Shown here one piece after another: positions 26,205-35,591 of a stretch of DNA of 64,000 nt; the stretch's first letter is position 1, and every line of letters starts with the position of its first letter. Under the pieces are notes generated by a model. It made no database searches, was not told the origin of the DNA, and saw only the letters and a program-made list of their open reading frames with translations. This stretch comes from Profundibacter sp033851955 (GTDB lineage: Bacteria; Pseudomonadota; Alphaproteobacteria; Rhodobacterales; Rhodobacteraceae). Made by a program: the position numbers and the translations under genes. The stretch is taken from positions 62,001 through 126,000 of the forward strand of contig JAWSVK010000009.1 in assembly GCA_033851955.1 (NCBI GenBank), in the 5' to 3' direction.

Positions 26205-27080
26205 CTATTGTTTCAAACGGTACTCAACAAATTCACTGCGTTGGAAAAAGTTGAAATTATCATCCGCAATCATCGTAAGCCGAATGTCACCACGCGCATC
26301 ACGCCACAGTGCGATACCCTCCAGATTGCCATGTGTGCCAGCGGGAGTTCGTAATATCACCTCGCCATCACTTATGTGGTCGTCGGAGATTTCGAACCGC
26401 CTGACCTGACTGCCAAAGCCGAACACGCTTTTGAAACTGCGTTCCAGCACATAGAATTTTCCGTCTGGTCCAAAGTCAGCGCCGACAGCCTTAAAACTGG
26501 CGATTGCGGGAATATGAAAGGGCTGGCTCCACCTGCCGCCCGCGTAACGATATATTGGTATCGTGGAATTGAACGTCTGTTCGGGCAATGCAAACAACGC
26601 GCCAGTCGTGGAAATGGCCAAAGCCTCAAGCCCATTATTTCTCGAAAACCTTTTGAAGTTTGGATGCTTTGGCACTTTTTGTGCAGGGCCGCCGACCTGT
26701 TGATAGGCTCTCACACGGTGTCGGTTCTCAAACGAAATATAGGCCCGACCATCACTCCCTATTGCCAAACCTTCAGCGTCGGATCGGGATTTGGAAACGG
26801 GGGTACCTTTGCGGTCTCTAACTTTTTGAAGCATGGGTTTTATGCCTCTGATGCGCGGCCCATAGCGTTTGAACACGCCGTCCACAATCACCCCTTTGTC
26901 GCCAATCGCTGTAAAGCGCATACCGTCATCCGAGACCTCAATTCCCGAAAACCCGCCATATTCTTTGGTCGGTCCAGCCCAAGTGTAACTGTCAATATAT
27001 TCGGCAGTTTGGGCGAATATGATGTTTGGCAGTAGGGCCAAACCTGCCGCGATTAACGCGACTCTAAAACGGTTTGGCAT
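26205..27080 (-). CDS. Secreted esterase-like activity of phytase family protein
   Basis: A 291-aa protein with a signal peptide (PNRFRVALIAAGLALLPNII then FAQ-T) and a beta-propeller-type body. Motifs of the phytase-like (Pfam Phytase-like) family are visible: GGFSGIEVSDDGMRFTAIGDKG near residue 40, DAEGLAIGSDGRAYISFE near residue 110, and NLEGIALWRD near the end. The reaction is unknown; calcium binding by the acidic loops is possible. The ATG at 27080 lies inside the 3' end of mepA (28-base overlap), so the two are co-expressed. Confidence 0.82.
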   Translation of the reverse strand: MPNRFRVALIAAGLALLPNIIFAQTAEYIDSYTWAGPTKEYGGFSGIEVSDDGMRFTAIGDKGVIVDGVFKRYGPRIRGIKPMLQKVRDRKGTPVSKSRSDAEGLAIGSDGRAYISFENRHRVRAYQQVGGPAQKVPKHPNFKRFSRNNGLEALAISTTGALFALPEQTFNSTIPIYRYAGGRWSQPFHIPAIASFKAVGADFGPDGKFYVLERSFKSVFGFGSQVRRFEISDDHISDGEVILRTPAGTHGNLEGIALWRDARGDIRLTMIADDNFNFFQRSEFVEYRLKQ

Positions 27081-27913
27081 TGTTTTGGCAGATCCGACAT
27101 TACGTATTCGCGACGTGGTTTGCGCGGCGCTGGATTGGGGTCTGGCGGCGGCGGGTTCAAAATATTGTCGACCCATTGCTGCGCATCGGCACAGCCGTCA
27201 CCTGCAGGTGGTGGTGCTTGATTGGTGCATCCCCTTGCGCCCTTGGGGCATTTTAGACGGGCGTGGAAATGATAGTGATGGCCCCACCATGGTCGAATTT
27301 TATTCAACCAACGACGGTCACCTTTTTCATCTTTGCACATCTGCACTTTGGCGCCGGGGAATATGAAAATCCGTGCGACACGTTTGTCTTTTGCCGCCGC
27401 GCGCACAACCGCATGCTGATAAGGGCCCCAGTTGCTGTTCACAAATGCGCCTTTGGAACGGCGATAAGAAACCGCAGACAGTTTTGCGCGTTGATTGATG
27501 CTCAACTCCATATTGCTGCCTGGCATCAACCAGATATCTGCGTCCAGCCCGATTTGATGCGAACGATGTCCTGACGACATTGGGCCGCCACGCGGCTGTG
27601 ACATGTCACTAACATAGACCCCGTTTGAACCGTTCAGACGTGCCGCCTTACGGCTCAGTGTTTTGATGAAATCTACCAATTCCGGATGGCCCCAATTGCG
27701 GTTACGCGCCACACGCATCTCTAACCACGTTGCACCTTTTTGCGGCAATTGAACCCCACCTGCCAAACAGCCTTTTGCGTATCCGCCAAAGGGCGCTGGT
27801 TTCTGAGACGAGGCTTTGGGCTTGGCGCTGAACAATTGCTTGGCCAAAGGTGCGGCCTGCATTGGTCCTGCAAGGCCAAGCGTAAATAGTAGGACTGAGA
27901 AAAACCGGATCAT
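27053..27913 (-). CDS. mepA: Penicillin-insensitive murein endopeptidase MepA
   Basis: A 286-aa LAS-family zinc peptidase. It has a signal peptide (RFFSVLLFTLGLAGPMQA), the zinc-binding HRSHQIGLDADIW motif around residue 117, and the second ligand site WWGHHYHFHARL near residue 205. MepA cleaves D-Ala-mDAP cross-links in peptidoglycan in the periplasm. The C-terminal region is proline-rich. The start overlaps the MFS stop by ATGA. Confidence 0.95.
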   Translation of the reverse strand: MIRFFSVLLFTLGLAGPMQAAPLAKQLFSAKPKASSQKPAPFGGYAKGCLAGGVQLPQKGATWLEMRVARNRNWGHPELVDFIKTLSRKAARLNGSNGVYVSDMSQPRGGPMSSGHRSHQIGLDADIWLMPGSNMELSINQRAKLSAVSYRRSKGAFVNSNWGPYQHAVVRAAAKDKRVARIFIFPGAKVQMCKDEKGDRRWLNKIRPWWGHHYHFHARLKCPKGARGCTNQAPPPAGDGCADAQQWVDNILNPPPPDPNPAPRKPRREYVMSDLPKQCQTVLESR

Positions 27914-29247
27914 TCGTCAACGTGCTCCCCATTGGGTTTCACCCAGATTAGCAGGAAAAGCCCAATTAGGAAAAGCCCGATGAGCGGCGATATGCCGAGC
28001 CGCTGACTGCTGGTCACAGCCGTCGCAATCCCGATAGCCAATGGCGCGATGAATGATGTCGCCTTGCCCGCCAGCGCATACAGGCCGAATGCTTCGGTCA
28101 TGCGATCGGGGTTGGCTTGGCGCACCATCATTGTGCGGCTGGCCGATTGCACAGCACCGCCCGCCGCGCCAATGATTGCACCCAACACATAAAAGGCTTG
28201 GTCTGGCAGCGCGGATTCGGGGCCAACCGCCATGCCCAGCACAGATTCGCGTGAGACAAAAACAATCACAATCGACACGGATGTCAGCACCAAAATACAA
28301 ACGGTGATCACGGGCTTGGGGCCAAACTTGTGGTCAGCCCGTCCGCCGATCCAGGCAAAAATTGCGCCCGTGATAATGGCGATGATGCCGAAAATACCGA
28401 TGTTGGTGCTGGTCCATCCCAAAACGCCTGCCGCATAAATCCCGCCGAACACATAGATGCCGTTCAGCGCATCGCGGTAAAACATTGACGACGCCAGATA
28501 GGCAAACAGGCTGGGCGTGCTGGGCAGGGATTTCAACGTTTTGCCTAAATCGCTCAACGCGGTTGATACCTTAAGGCGCGACACCGCAGTGGTTTTTGGA
28601 TCACGCACCCACAGGAAAAACGGGATCATAAAAACGGCATACCAAATGGCTGAAAAGGGCCCAACGAACCGCGTGCCTTCGCGCGCCGCGGCATCCAGCC
28701 CGAATATCGGATCGATCCCCAACATGGTTTTGCCATCACCACCTTCGGCAAACAGCAACAACATTATGATCAATGTCAGCAACCCGCCGATATAACCAAA
28801 AGCCCAACCGCTGCCGGAAATCTTGCCTATCTCTTCTTTGGGGCCAAGATCGGGCAACATCGAGTTGGTGAAAATGGTGGCAAATTCCATACCAATCAGA
28901 CCGATGGCAAAAGAAAACAGCACGAAATACAGATTGAAACTGTCCGGCGCAGACCACCACAGGCCAAAGGCGCCAATGAAATACATCACCGAAAACAACC
29001 AGACCCAGCGCACTCGATTGCCACTGTTATCCGCAATCGCCCCAAGGATCGGCGCCAGAATAGCGATCACGATGCCCGCCGCCCCGATGCCAAACCCCCA
29101 AGCTGATTGGGCCTTGGTGCCATCACCAATCACGGTTGCAATGTACGGCCCAAAAATAAATGTCAGCAGCAGTGTGTTGTAAGGTTGGCTGGCAAAGTCA
29201 AAAAAGAACCAACCCCAAATCCGTTTTTTCGCCGAAACTTCAGCCAT
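27910..29247 (-). CDS. MFS permease, UMF1/Atg22-like
   Basis: A 445-aa, 12-segment transporter with the UMF1 start WGWFFFDFASQPYNTLLLTFIF and conserved ADNSGNR loop between segments 2 and 3. UMF1-type carriers are related to yeast Atg22 amino-acid effluxers, but bacterial substrates are mostly unknown. Upstream lies a thioesterase gene 66 bases away; downstream mepA overlaps by 4 bases. Confidence 0.85.
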   Translation of the reverse strand: MAEVSAKKRIWGWFFFDFASQPYNTLLLTFIFGPYIATVIGDGTKAQSAWGFGIGAAGIVIAILAPILGAIADNSGNRVRWVWLFSVMYFIGAFGLWWSAPDSFNLYFVLFSFAIGLIGMEFATIFTNSMLPDLGPKEEIGKISGSGWAFGYIGGLLTLIIMLLLFAEGGDGKTMLGIDPIFGLDAAAREGTRFVGPFSAIWYAVFMIPFFLWVRDPKTTAVSRLKVSTALSDLGKTLKSLPSTPSLFAYLASSMFYRDALNGIYVFGGIYAAGVLGWTSTNIGIFGIIAIITGAIFAWIGGRADHKFGPKPVITVCILVLTSVSIVIVFVSRESVLGMAVGPESALPDQAFYVLGAIIGAAGGAVQSASRTMMVRQANPDRMTEAFGLYALAGKATSFIAPLAIGIATAVTSSQRLGISPLIGLFLIGLFLLIWVKPNGEHVDE

Positions 29248-29313
29248 ATTCCCCGTCCCCTATTTTGTTTTGAACGATAGAACAGGGAAAGGTCGCCATA
29301 GGCAAGAAAACCT

Positions 29314-29856
29314 TTAGGCGTCGGGCTGGTTTTCGGGCGGCCATGGGCGGCTGTTTTCGGCTTTGATCCAGTTTTCCACCCATTGTGGCAACGCGGGGCT
29401 TTGGGTATCAACTCCCATCGCCTTGGCAACAAGTGTCGGATCTACAATGCCATCCGGCCCCGTCACCGCCGTGCGATATAGCGCCTGATTTGCGCAATGA
29501 CCCTTTGTCCAGATGGTTTGCTCTAGATACAAAAACCGTTCATCCCACCCCAGCACATGCGAACGAATTTCAAATTTCTGAAATGCGCGGATCCGCCGAC
29601 GGTACCGCACCGACGTGCCGGCCACCGTCAGCCCCCATTTATTTTCGCTGATCGCGCGGATCAACCCTCCACGTTTGGCCAATGGGATGCGACCCAGATC
29701 ATACAGGGTCAAGGTGCGCCCGTTGTTCAATTCGAACATAAAATCCAAATCCCACGGCCAACACATGTGATGCGAAACATGGACCTCGCCCATTTTCAAA
29801 GGCGGGGCATTGCGATGAATAAACAGCTCTTTGGCCATGCGGAAAAATGGATACAT
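29314..29856 (-). CDS. Thioesterase-like (4HBT/TIGR-type) acyl-CoA thioesterase family protein
   Basis: A 180-aa hot-dog-fold protein. The stretch WDLDFMFELNNGRTLTLYDLGR around residue 34 is the core of the THEM6/Them-like branch of the 4HBT superfamily, where the ELNNGR-type loop contacts CoA. I chose the ATG at 29856 because AAAGGA precedes it by 8 bases; the open frame extends 20 codons further. Substrate unknown. It heads the minus-strand run with the MFS gene and mepA. Confidence 0.78.
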   Translation of the reverse strand: MYPFFRMAKELFIHRNAPPLKMGEVHVSHHMCWPWDLDFMFELNNGRTLTLYDLGRIPLAKRGGLIRAISENKWGLTVAGTSVRYRRRIRAFQKFEIRSHVLGWDERFLYLEQTIWTKGHCANQALYRTAVTGPDGIVDPTLVAKAMGVDTQSPALPQWVENWIKAENSRPWPPENQPDA

Positions 29857-29992
29857 TGGTGCGGTTCCTTTGCGTTCTTTGCAAATTGATCCGATTAACG
29901 CGAACGTCAAGGGCAACGTAGCGGCAGATTGCTTGCCATATGGCGTTGCGGCGCATAGATAAATGGCAACCCAACGAAAAGGCAGAACCGAG

Positions 29993-30286
29993 ATGCAATC
30001 GATTTACCAAATATTGAACTTGATCCTCGACGTGGTTTGGTTTGTCATGATCGCCCATATCATTATGAGCTGGCTGATCAATTTTCAGGTTTTGAACCTG
30101 CACCAGCCGATGGTTCAGCAGATCTGGTATGGTTTGAATAAGTTGCTTGATCCGATTTACAGCCGTATTCGGCAGTTTCTGCCGGCGACAGGCGCGTTAG
30201 ATCTGGCCCCATTGGTGGCGTTTCTCGGCGTTATTGTGCTGCGTATCATTCTTAAAAACAACGCAGCATTCTTTTACTCATACTAA
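29993..30286 (+). CDS. YggT family membrane protein
   Basis: A 97-aa protein with two hydrophobic segments (LNLILDVVWFVMIAHIIMSW and PLVAFLGVIVLRIIL) separated by a loop with DPIYSRIRQFLP, the YggT motif. YggT proteins are linked to osmotic stress and, in cell-division clusters, to membrane organisation. The internal ATG at 29993 is the family start. recQ begins 3 bases after its stop. Confidence 0.9.
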   Translation: MQSIYQILNLILDVVWFVMIAHIIMSWLINFQVLNLHQPMVQQIWYGLNKLLDPIYSRIRQFLPATGALDLAPLVAFLGVIVLRIILKNNAAFFYSY

Positions 30287-30289
30287 CCA

Positions 30290-32341
30290 GTGACCAAAGC
30301 CACCAAACTTCTCTCCTCAATCTTCGGCTTTGACGAATTTCGTCCGGGCCAAGCTGACATTGTCGACGCCGTGGCAGATGGCCGCAACACGCTTGCCATC
30401 ATGCCTACCGGCGGTGGCAAATCCTTGTGTTTTCAACTGCCCGCCTTGATGCGCGACGGGGTGACCGTGGTGATTTCGCCGCTGATTGCCCTGATGCGCG
30501 ACCAAGTCCGCGCGCTGCGCGAAGCCGGTGTCGAGGCTGGTGCGCTGACCTCGGGCAACACCGAGGAAGAAACTGATTACGTCTATGAGGCCGTCAACGC
30601 GGGACGTTTGAAAATCCTTTATATGGCACCTGAACGACTGGCCTCTTCGGGGACATTGGCATTTTTGCAGCGGATCAACACTACGTTGATCGCGGTGGAC
30701 GAGGCCCATTGCGTATCGCAATGGGGTCATGATTTTCGCCCCGATTATCTGCGTATTGGCGATCTGCGTAAAGTCCTGAATGTTCAACTGGCCGCCTTCA
30801 CAGCCACCGCCGATGAAGAAACCCGCGCCGAGATTATCACTCGCCTGTTTGAAGATACCGACCCCGCCGTATTCTTGCACGGGTTTGATCGCCCCAACAT
30901 CCATTTGCGGTTCGAGGCCAAGGATTCACCGCGTCGCCAGATCCTAGAATTTGCCGCGGCACGCAAGGGTCAACCTGGCATTGTCTACTGTGCTACCCGC
31001 AAGAAAACCGAAGGTCTCGCCAAAGCGCTCAATGATGTGGGCCACAGCGCGTGTCATTATCACGGCGGCATGGAAGCACAAGACCGGCGCGATGTCGAGG
31101 CTCGCTTTCAAACCGAAGACGGGTTGATCGTGGTGGCCACTGTGGCTTTTGGCATGGGGGTCGACAAACCTGACATCCGCTGGGTCGCCCACGCTGATCT
31201 GCCCAAATCCATCGAGTCATACTATCAGGAAATCGGTCGCGCGGGCCGTGATGGCGCGCCTGCCGAAACCTTGACCCTGTTTGGCCCCGAAGACATCCGC
31301 CTGCGCCGCACCCAAATCGACGAAGGCCTGGCTCCGCCCGAGCACCGCGCCGCCGATCACGCACGGCTGAATGCGCTGCTGGGGCTGGCCGAAGCTTTAC
31401 GCTGCCGCCGCCAAAAACTGTTGGCATTTTTCGGTGAAGACAGCCCACCTTGTGGCAATTGCGATCAATGCGAGACCCCGCCCGAAACTTTTGACGGCAC
31501 CAAAGCGGTGCGCATGGCGCTTTCGGCGATGCTGCGGACCGGTGAATATTTTGGGGCGGGTCACTTGATTGATATCCTGATCGGCAATGAAACCGACAAG
31601 GTGCAGCAACGCGGCCATGATACGCTCCCGACTTTTGGCGTGGGTAAGGAGTTCAGCCGCAATGAATGGCAGGCGATTTTTCGGCAGATGATGGGCCACG
31701 ATTTGGTCCGTCCCGATTCTGAGCGATACGGCGCGTTTCGGATGACCGACATCGCACGACCCATTTTGCGCGATGAGGAAACCATCGAGCTGCGCCGCGA
31801 CACCATTCGTCACGCCAAAACCACCCGTCGTCCAGCCGTCAAGGCTCTGGTCTCGGACGAGGACGCGCCGCTGCTTTCGGCGCTCAAAGCCAAACGCCGC
31901 GCCCTGGCCGAAGAGGCACGCGCCCCCGCCTACATCATTTTCAACGACCGCACCCTGATTGAAATGGCTGAGGCTCGTCCGATGACATTGGACGACATGG
32001 CTAATATCGGCGGGGTTGGCGCGAAGAAGTTGGAAAAATACGGCGAGATGTTTTTGAACGTCATAACCGGTGAGGCGGCGGTGCCAACCCATCCGTCCCG
32101 ACGCAAATTAGCGGGCCGTGACGCGGGCAATATTTATGATAGGTTGTTGGAAGCACAGGGTGAACTTGCGCGCGGGACAGAAGGCGCCGATAAACCGATG
32201 AGCTGTTCGGCGTCATTGTTGGCTAAGGTTGCAAGCGCGAAACCGCAGGACTTATCTGCGATGGAACGCTTGCTGGGCGATAAAAAGACCGCGCGGTTTG
32301 GCGACGCGTTTCTGGATGTGATCAATGAGGAGGGCGCTTAA
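30290..32341 (+). CDS. recQ: ATP-dependent DNA helicase RecQ
   Basis: A 683-aa RecQ from a GTG start. Helicase motif I (IMPTGGGKSLCFQLPAL), motif II (VDEAHCVSQWGHDFRPDY) and the motif VI region (YQEIGRAGRDG) are in place; the zinc site GNCDQCE, a winged-helix domain and a C-terminal HRDC domain (about residues 525-600) follow. RecQ unwinds recombination intermediates and works in the RecF pathway. The yaaA ATG begins directly after its TAA. Confidence 0.96.
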   Translation: MTKATKLLSSIFGFDEFRPGQADIVDAVADGRNTLAIMPTGGGKSLCFQLPALMRDGVTVVISPLIALMRDQVRALREAGVEAGALTSGNTEEETDYVYEAVNAGRLKILYMAPERLASSGTLAFLQRINTTLIAVDEAHCVSQWGHDFRPDYLRIGDLRKVLNVQLAAFTATADEETRAEIITRLFEDTDPAVFLHGFDRPNIHLRFEAKDSPRRQILEFAAARKGQPGIVYCATRKKTEGLAKALNDVGHSACHYHGGMEAQDRRDVEARFQTEDGLIVVATVAFGMGVDKPDIRWVAHADLPKSIESYYQEIGRAGRDGAPAETLTLFGPEDIRLRRTQIDEGLAPPEHRAADHARLNALLGLAEALRCRRQKLLAFFGEDSPPCGNCDQCETPPETFDGTKAVRMALSAMLRTGEYFGAGHLIDILIGNETDKVQQRGHDTLPTFGVGKEFSRNEWQAIFRQMMGHDLVRPDSERYGAFRMTDIARPILRDEETIELRRDTIRHAKTTRRPAVKALVSDEDAPLLSALKAKRRALAEEARAPAYIIFNDRTLIEMAEARPMTLDDMANIGGVGAKKLEKYGEMFLNVITGEAAVPTHPSRRKLAGRDAGNIYDRLLEAQGELARGTEGADKPMSCSASLLAKVASAKPQDLSAMERLLGDKKTARFGDAFLDVINEEGA

Positions 32342-33118
32342 ATGCTAGTAGTGATTTCACCAGCCAAACGGCTGGACGAGGCCGCGATTTCTACACCGAA
32401 TGAAACGTTCCCCGTGTTTCAGGACGCGGCCAATGATCTAGCAGGATATGGCCGCAACCTATCTGTGAAAGCCTTACAAAAATTGATGAGCATCAGTGAA
32501 GGTCTGGCCAAGCTAAATGCGGACCGCTTTGCTAGATTTGAGCCAAGCTCAACCCTTGAGAATGCCAAACAAGCGGCCGTTTTTTTCGCGGGTGACACCT
32601 ATGCCGGACTTGAGGCGGCCACCCTAGACGGCGAGCAAATGGATTGGGCACAACAGCATTTGCGCATCCTGTCTGGCCTCTATGGCCTGCTGCGTCCACG
32701 CGATTTGATCCAGCCCTATCGTTTGGAAATGGGCAGCCGTTTGAAGACAAAACGCGGCAAGAATTTGTATGAGTATTGGGGGGATACGCTCTCGAACGCC
32801 CTGAACGATGCTGCAGCACAGGTCGAAACCAAGACGCTGGTGAACTGTGCCTCAGTTGAATATTTCGGGGCTGTTGATCTGGCCGCGTTGAACCTGCGGG
32901 TGATTACACCCGTGTTCATGGAGCAAAAGGCTGGCGCGCCAAAGATCGTTAGCTTTTTCGCCAAAAAGGCCCGCGGGGCGATGGCGCGGTTTATCATTGA
33001 ACACCGTATCACCAACCCCGATGGTTTGAAAGATTTCGACACAGGCGGTTACCAATACCGTGCCGATATGTCGGATGCTGATCGCATGGTTTTCTTGCGG
33101 GATTACCCGACAACCTAA
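32342..33118 (+). CDS. yaaA: Peroxide stress protein YaaA
   Basis: A 258-aa DUF328/YaaA protein starting VVISPAKRLDE, with the conserved QQHLRILSGLYGLLRPRDLIQPYRLEMG block near residues 100-135 split by normal loops. YaaA lowers free iron during peroxide stress and binds DNA. It starts immediately after recQ, so the two form an operon. Its stop TAA is within a CTAA shared with the stop of the opposing hybrid kinase. Confidence 0.95.
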   Translation: MLVVISPAKRLDEAAISTPNETFPVFQDAANDLAGYGRNLSVKALQKLMSISEGLAKLNADRFARFEPSSTLENAKQAAVFFAGDTYAGLEAATLDGEQMDWAQQHLRILSGLYGLLRPRDLIQPYRLEMGSRLKTKRGKNLYEYWGDTLSNALNDAAAQVETKTLVNCASVEYFGAVDLAALNLRVITPVFMEQKAGAPKIVSFFAKKARGAMARFIIEHRITNPDGLKDFDTGGYQYRADMSDADRMVFLRDYPTT

Positions 33119-35436
33119 TCCGTGTCCTCGGGCATGATTTGCGATACGCCTTCAGGCGCAAGCTCAGCCACTTTGGCGCAGATTGCGGCCTTGCGCAGAG
33201 GTTTGGTCAGGTAATAGTCCAGCCCTGCCGCCAGAATTTCAGTGTCGTCCCCCGCCATGGCGTGAGCGGTCAATGCGACGATCGGGATTCGGGGTAATTC
33301 TGCTTCTTGCTCGATTTCGCGGATGGTTCGGGTGGCCTCTTTGCCGTCCATCTTAGGCATCGAGATATCCATGAAAATCATATCTGGTTTGAAGTTCTGA
33401 AACGCCTCAACGGCTTCTAGACCGTTGTTGGCAAACTTCAGGTCAATGTTCAGATTCTTGACCATCTTGCCAAAGACCAACTGGTTTGTGCGATTGTCTT
33501 CTGCTGCCAGAACACGCATTTTCCGCAAAGTTTGATCATTTTGCGTGGGCGCGGGAGGCGCAGGCGCCTCAATGTCACTGGGCGTAATTTCATTGGGCAC
33601 AATTTCCGAAGGCACAATTTCAGTGATGGCCGTGATCGCGGTCGCCGTGGCCGTAATATCACTGACTGCCGAGCCTGTGTCAGCATCTTCGGCACTTGCG
33701 ATATTGACTGGGGCATCTTTCGAAGCCCCATCTAGTGATTGAAGTATCCTGAACAGATCATGACGTAGAATCGGTTTTTTCAATGTGGCGAATGCAGGCC
33801 CATCACGCCCCTTATCGTGATCTGACTTCAACAAAATAAGTGGCAAATCAGGCGCGTTGGCGTTCAGCAAAATCGGATAGTCTTGACCGTCGGATTCAGT
33901 AAGCGATACGTCAACGAATGCCACATCAAACGTATCGGCTTGTTCAATGATTTCGGCGTCCTCTGCTGTGTGCTGCACCACATCAACCCCCAAAGCGGCG
34001 AGCTGTTTGACCAAGATATCGAGACCTGCAGTTGGATCGCAGATAAGCAGCGCCCGTTTGATATTTTTAAGCGAATGATCCGTTGCAATCAGCGTTGGAT
34101 CAGAGATCGGCAAAGTGACGTGGAAGCCAAAGCAAGACCCTTCACCTTCAACAGAGTCGACCCAAATTTCGCCGCCCATCAAATTGATCAGTTGCTTGGT
34201 GATCGCAAGCCCCAATCCTGTTCCTTCATATTGACGATTGCGTTCGTCTTCGACCTGGTTGAACTCGCCAAACACGTGCCCAACCATGTCTTCGGCAATG
34301 CCAATTCCTGTGTCTTCTATTGACACATGGATGCGCGTCATCCCTTCTTGATCCGTGGCAAGCCCGACAACACGGATGATCACATGGCCCGCGTGGGTGA
34401 ATTTCAGAGCGTTACCAACCAGATTGGTCAAGATTTGACGTATCCGTCCAGCATCGCCCACATATAGGGTTGGCAAGAACATGTCGTAATCCACCAGAAC
34501 TTCTATTGGCTTGTCCTGCAGCGACGGTTGTAACAGCATCACGATCTCGTGGATGCATTGTTCCAGGTCGAAGGGCGCTGTGTGGAGCGTCAATTTGTCG
34601 GCCTCAATTTTTGAGTAATCCAGAACGTCGTTGATGATCACCAACAAAGCTTCGCCTGAATTCTTGATTGTCTCAGCGTAGAGTTGCTGCTCTTCGTCCA
34701 GCTCCGTGTCGCTCAGCAGGTCAGCCATGCCGACGACACCGTTCATGGGTGTGCGGATCTCATGGCTCATGTTGGCCAGAAATGCAGATTTAGCTCGGTT
34801 GGCGACTTCCGCCTTGTTGCGAGCGTCTTTCAATTCGGCCTCATGGCGGATGGTGTCGGTGATATTCAGGGCCAAGGATACTGTGTCACCATCACGGGCG
34901 CGCCGATCCACCAGCTTAATGTAGGCACCGTTCCACATGCGAACCACTTTGGGTTCAATTGGGTCAGCATGCCAACGCTTCAACATGGCTTCGCGCCATT
35001 CCATCGGGCTTAAACCTTCGGTGTCAACGATGCCTTCTTCGACCATCAATTGAACGATGCGTATGTAGCTGACACCGGGCCGCATTTCTTCTAGCCCGTC
35101 AAATGCTGCCAGATAGGCGTGGTTCGCCGAAACCATGCAGTCATCCATGTCAAACACGGCGAACCCATCCTCAATCGTTTCGATCGAGTCCCACAAGCGG
35201 CGCTCGGCAATGTCGACTTTATAATTGGCAACTTTCAGGTCCGACCGCACCTTGGTATTTTCACCCATCAACTCTTCGGCCTCATTGCGTTTGACGACGA
35301 TCTCATCGGACAACTGACGTGCGTGTTGCCCCAATTTTGAGTTGGCCGCGAACAGCTCTGCTTGCTTTTGTTCCAACAGGCGTTCCGCAGCCAATCGTCC
35401 GCGGCGTTCCTGTGCCAGCTTTTCTGTAATCGGCAT
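33115..35436 (-). CDS. Cytoplasmic hybrid histidine kinase with two receiver domains
   Basis: A 773-aa protein without membrane segments: N-terminal coiled coil (1-75), PAS-type sensor (about 80-195), HisKA with His225 (FLANMSHEIRTPMNG), HATPase (NALKFTHAG, EDTGIGIAEDM, GTGLGLAI), a first receiver (about 460-575) with only one acidic residue at the beta1 end (LLICDPTAG), an Ile/Thr/Pro-rich linker with near repeats of EIVPSEIVPNEITPSD, and a second full receiver (AAEDNRTNQL, MDISMPKMDG, TKPL). No Hpt is present, so it needs an external phosphotransfer partner. A LexA-type box lies upstream. Confidence 0.92.
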   Translation of the reverse strand: MPITEKLAQERRGRLAAERLLEQKQAELFAANSKLGQHARQLSDEIVVKRNEAEELMGENTKVRSDLKVANYKVDIAERRLWDSIETIEDGFAVFDMDDCMVSANHAYLAAFDGLEEMRPGVSYIRIVQLMVEEGIVDTEGLSPMEWREAMLKRWHADPIEPKVVRMWNGAYIKLVDRRARDGDTVSLALNITDTIRHEAELKDARNKAEVANRAKSAFLANMSHEIRTPMNGVVGMADLLSDTELDEEQQLYAETIKNSGEALLVIINDVLDYSKIEADKLTLHTAPFDLEQCIHEIVMLLQPSLQDKPIEVLVDYDMFLPTLYVGDAGRIRQILTNLVGNALKFTHAGHVIIRVVGLATDQEGMTRIHVSIEDTGIGIAEDMVGHVFGEFNQVEDERNRQYEGTGLGLAITKQLINLMGGEIWVDSVEGEGSCFGFHVTLPISDPTLIATDHSLKNIKRALLICDPTAGLDILVKQLAALGVDVVQHTAEDAEIIEQADTFDVAFVDVSLTESDGQDYPILLNANAPDLPLILLKSDHDKGRDGPAFATLKKPILRHDLFRILQSLDGASKDAPVNIASAEDADTGSAVSDITATATAITAITEIVPSEIVPNEITPSDIEAPAPPAPTQNDQTLRKMRVLAAEDNRTNQLVFGKMVKNLNIDLKFANNGLEAVEAFQNFKPDMIFMDISMPKMDGKEATRTIREIEQEAELPRIPIVALTAHAMAGDDTEILAAGLDYYLTKPLRKAAICAKVAELAPEGVSQIMPEDTD

Positions 35437-35468
35437 CCGGTCCCTCGTTTTGTGTGTTCTCGCTTAGG

Positions 35469-35483
35469 GAACATTCCACGAAC
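35469..35483 (-). promoter_or_regulatory. LexA-type (SOS) box upstream of hybrid kinase
   Basis: GAAC-N7-GAAC (GTTC-N7-GTTC on the minus strand), the LexA consensus of Rhodobacterales and other alphaproteobacteria. It lies 32 bases before the kinase ATG and 108 bases before the divergent alpha2-macroglobulin gene. A third GAAC follows 5 bases later. Confidence 0.5.
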
Positions 35484-35591
35484 ATAGTGAACAACGTCTT
35501 AACGACACGCCGAATATTCGCCGCGATGTCTGATTGAAACTGCATCTTGATTGTGCAACCATTGGCCCATTGTATTTTAGGAGGACTATTC

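Noticed and set aside
29868..29884. GTTC-N6-GTTC-like sequence before the thioesterase gene and recQ side
   Set aside because: Spacing is 6, not 7, so it does not fit the LexA consensus.
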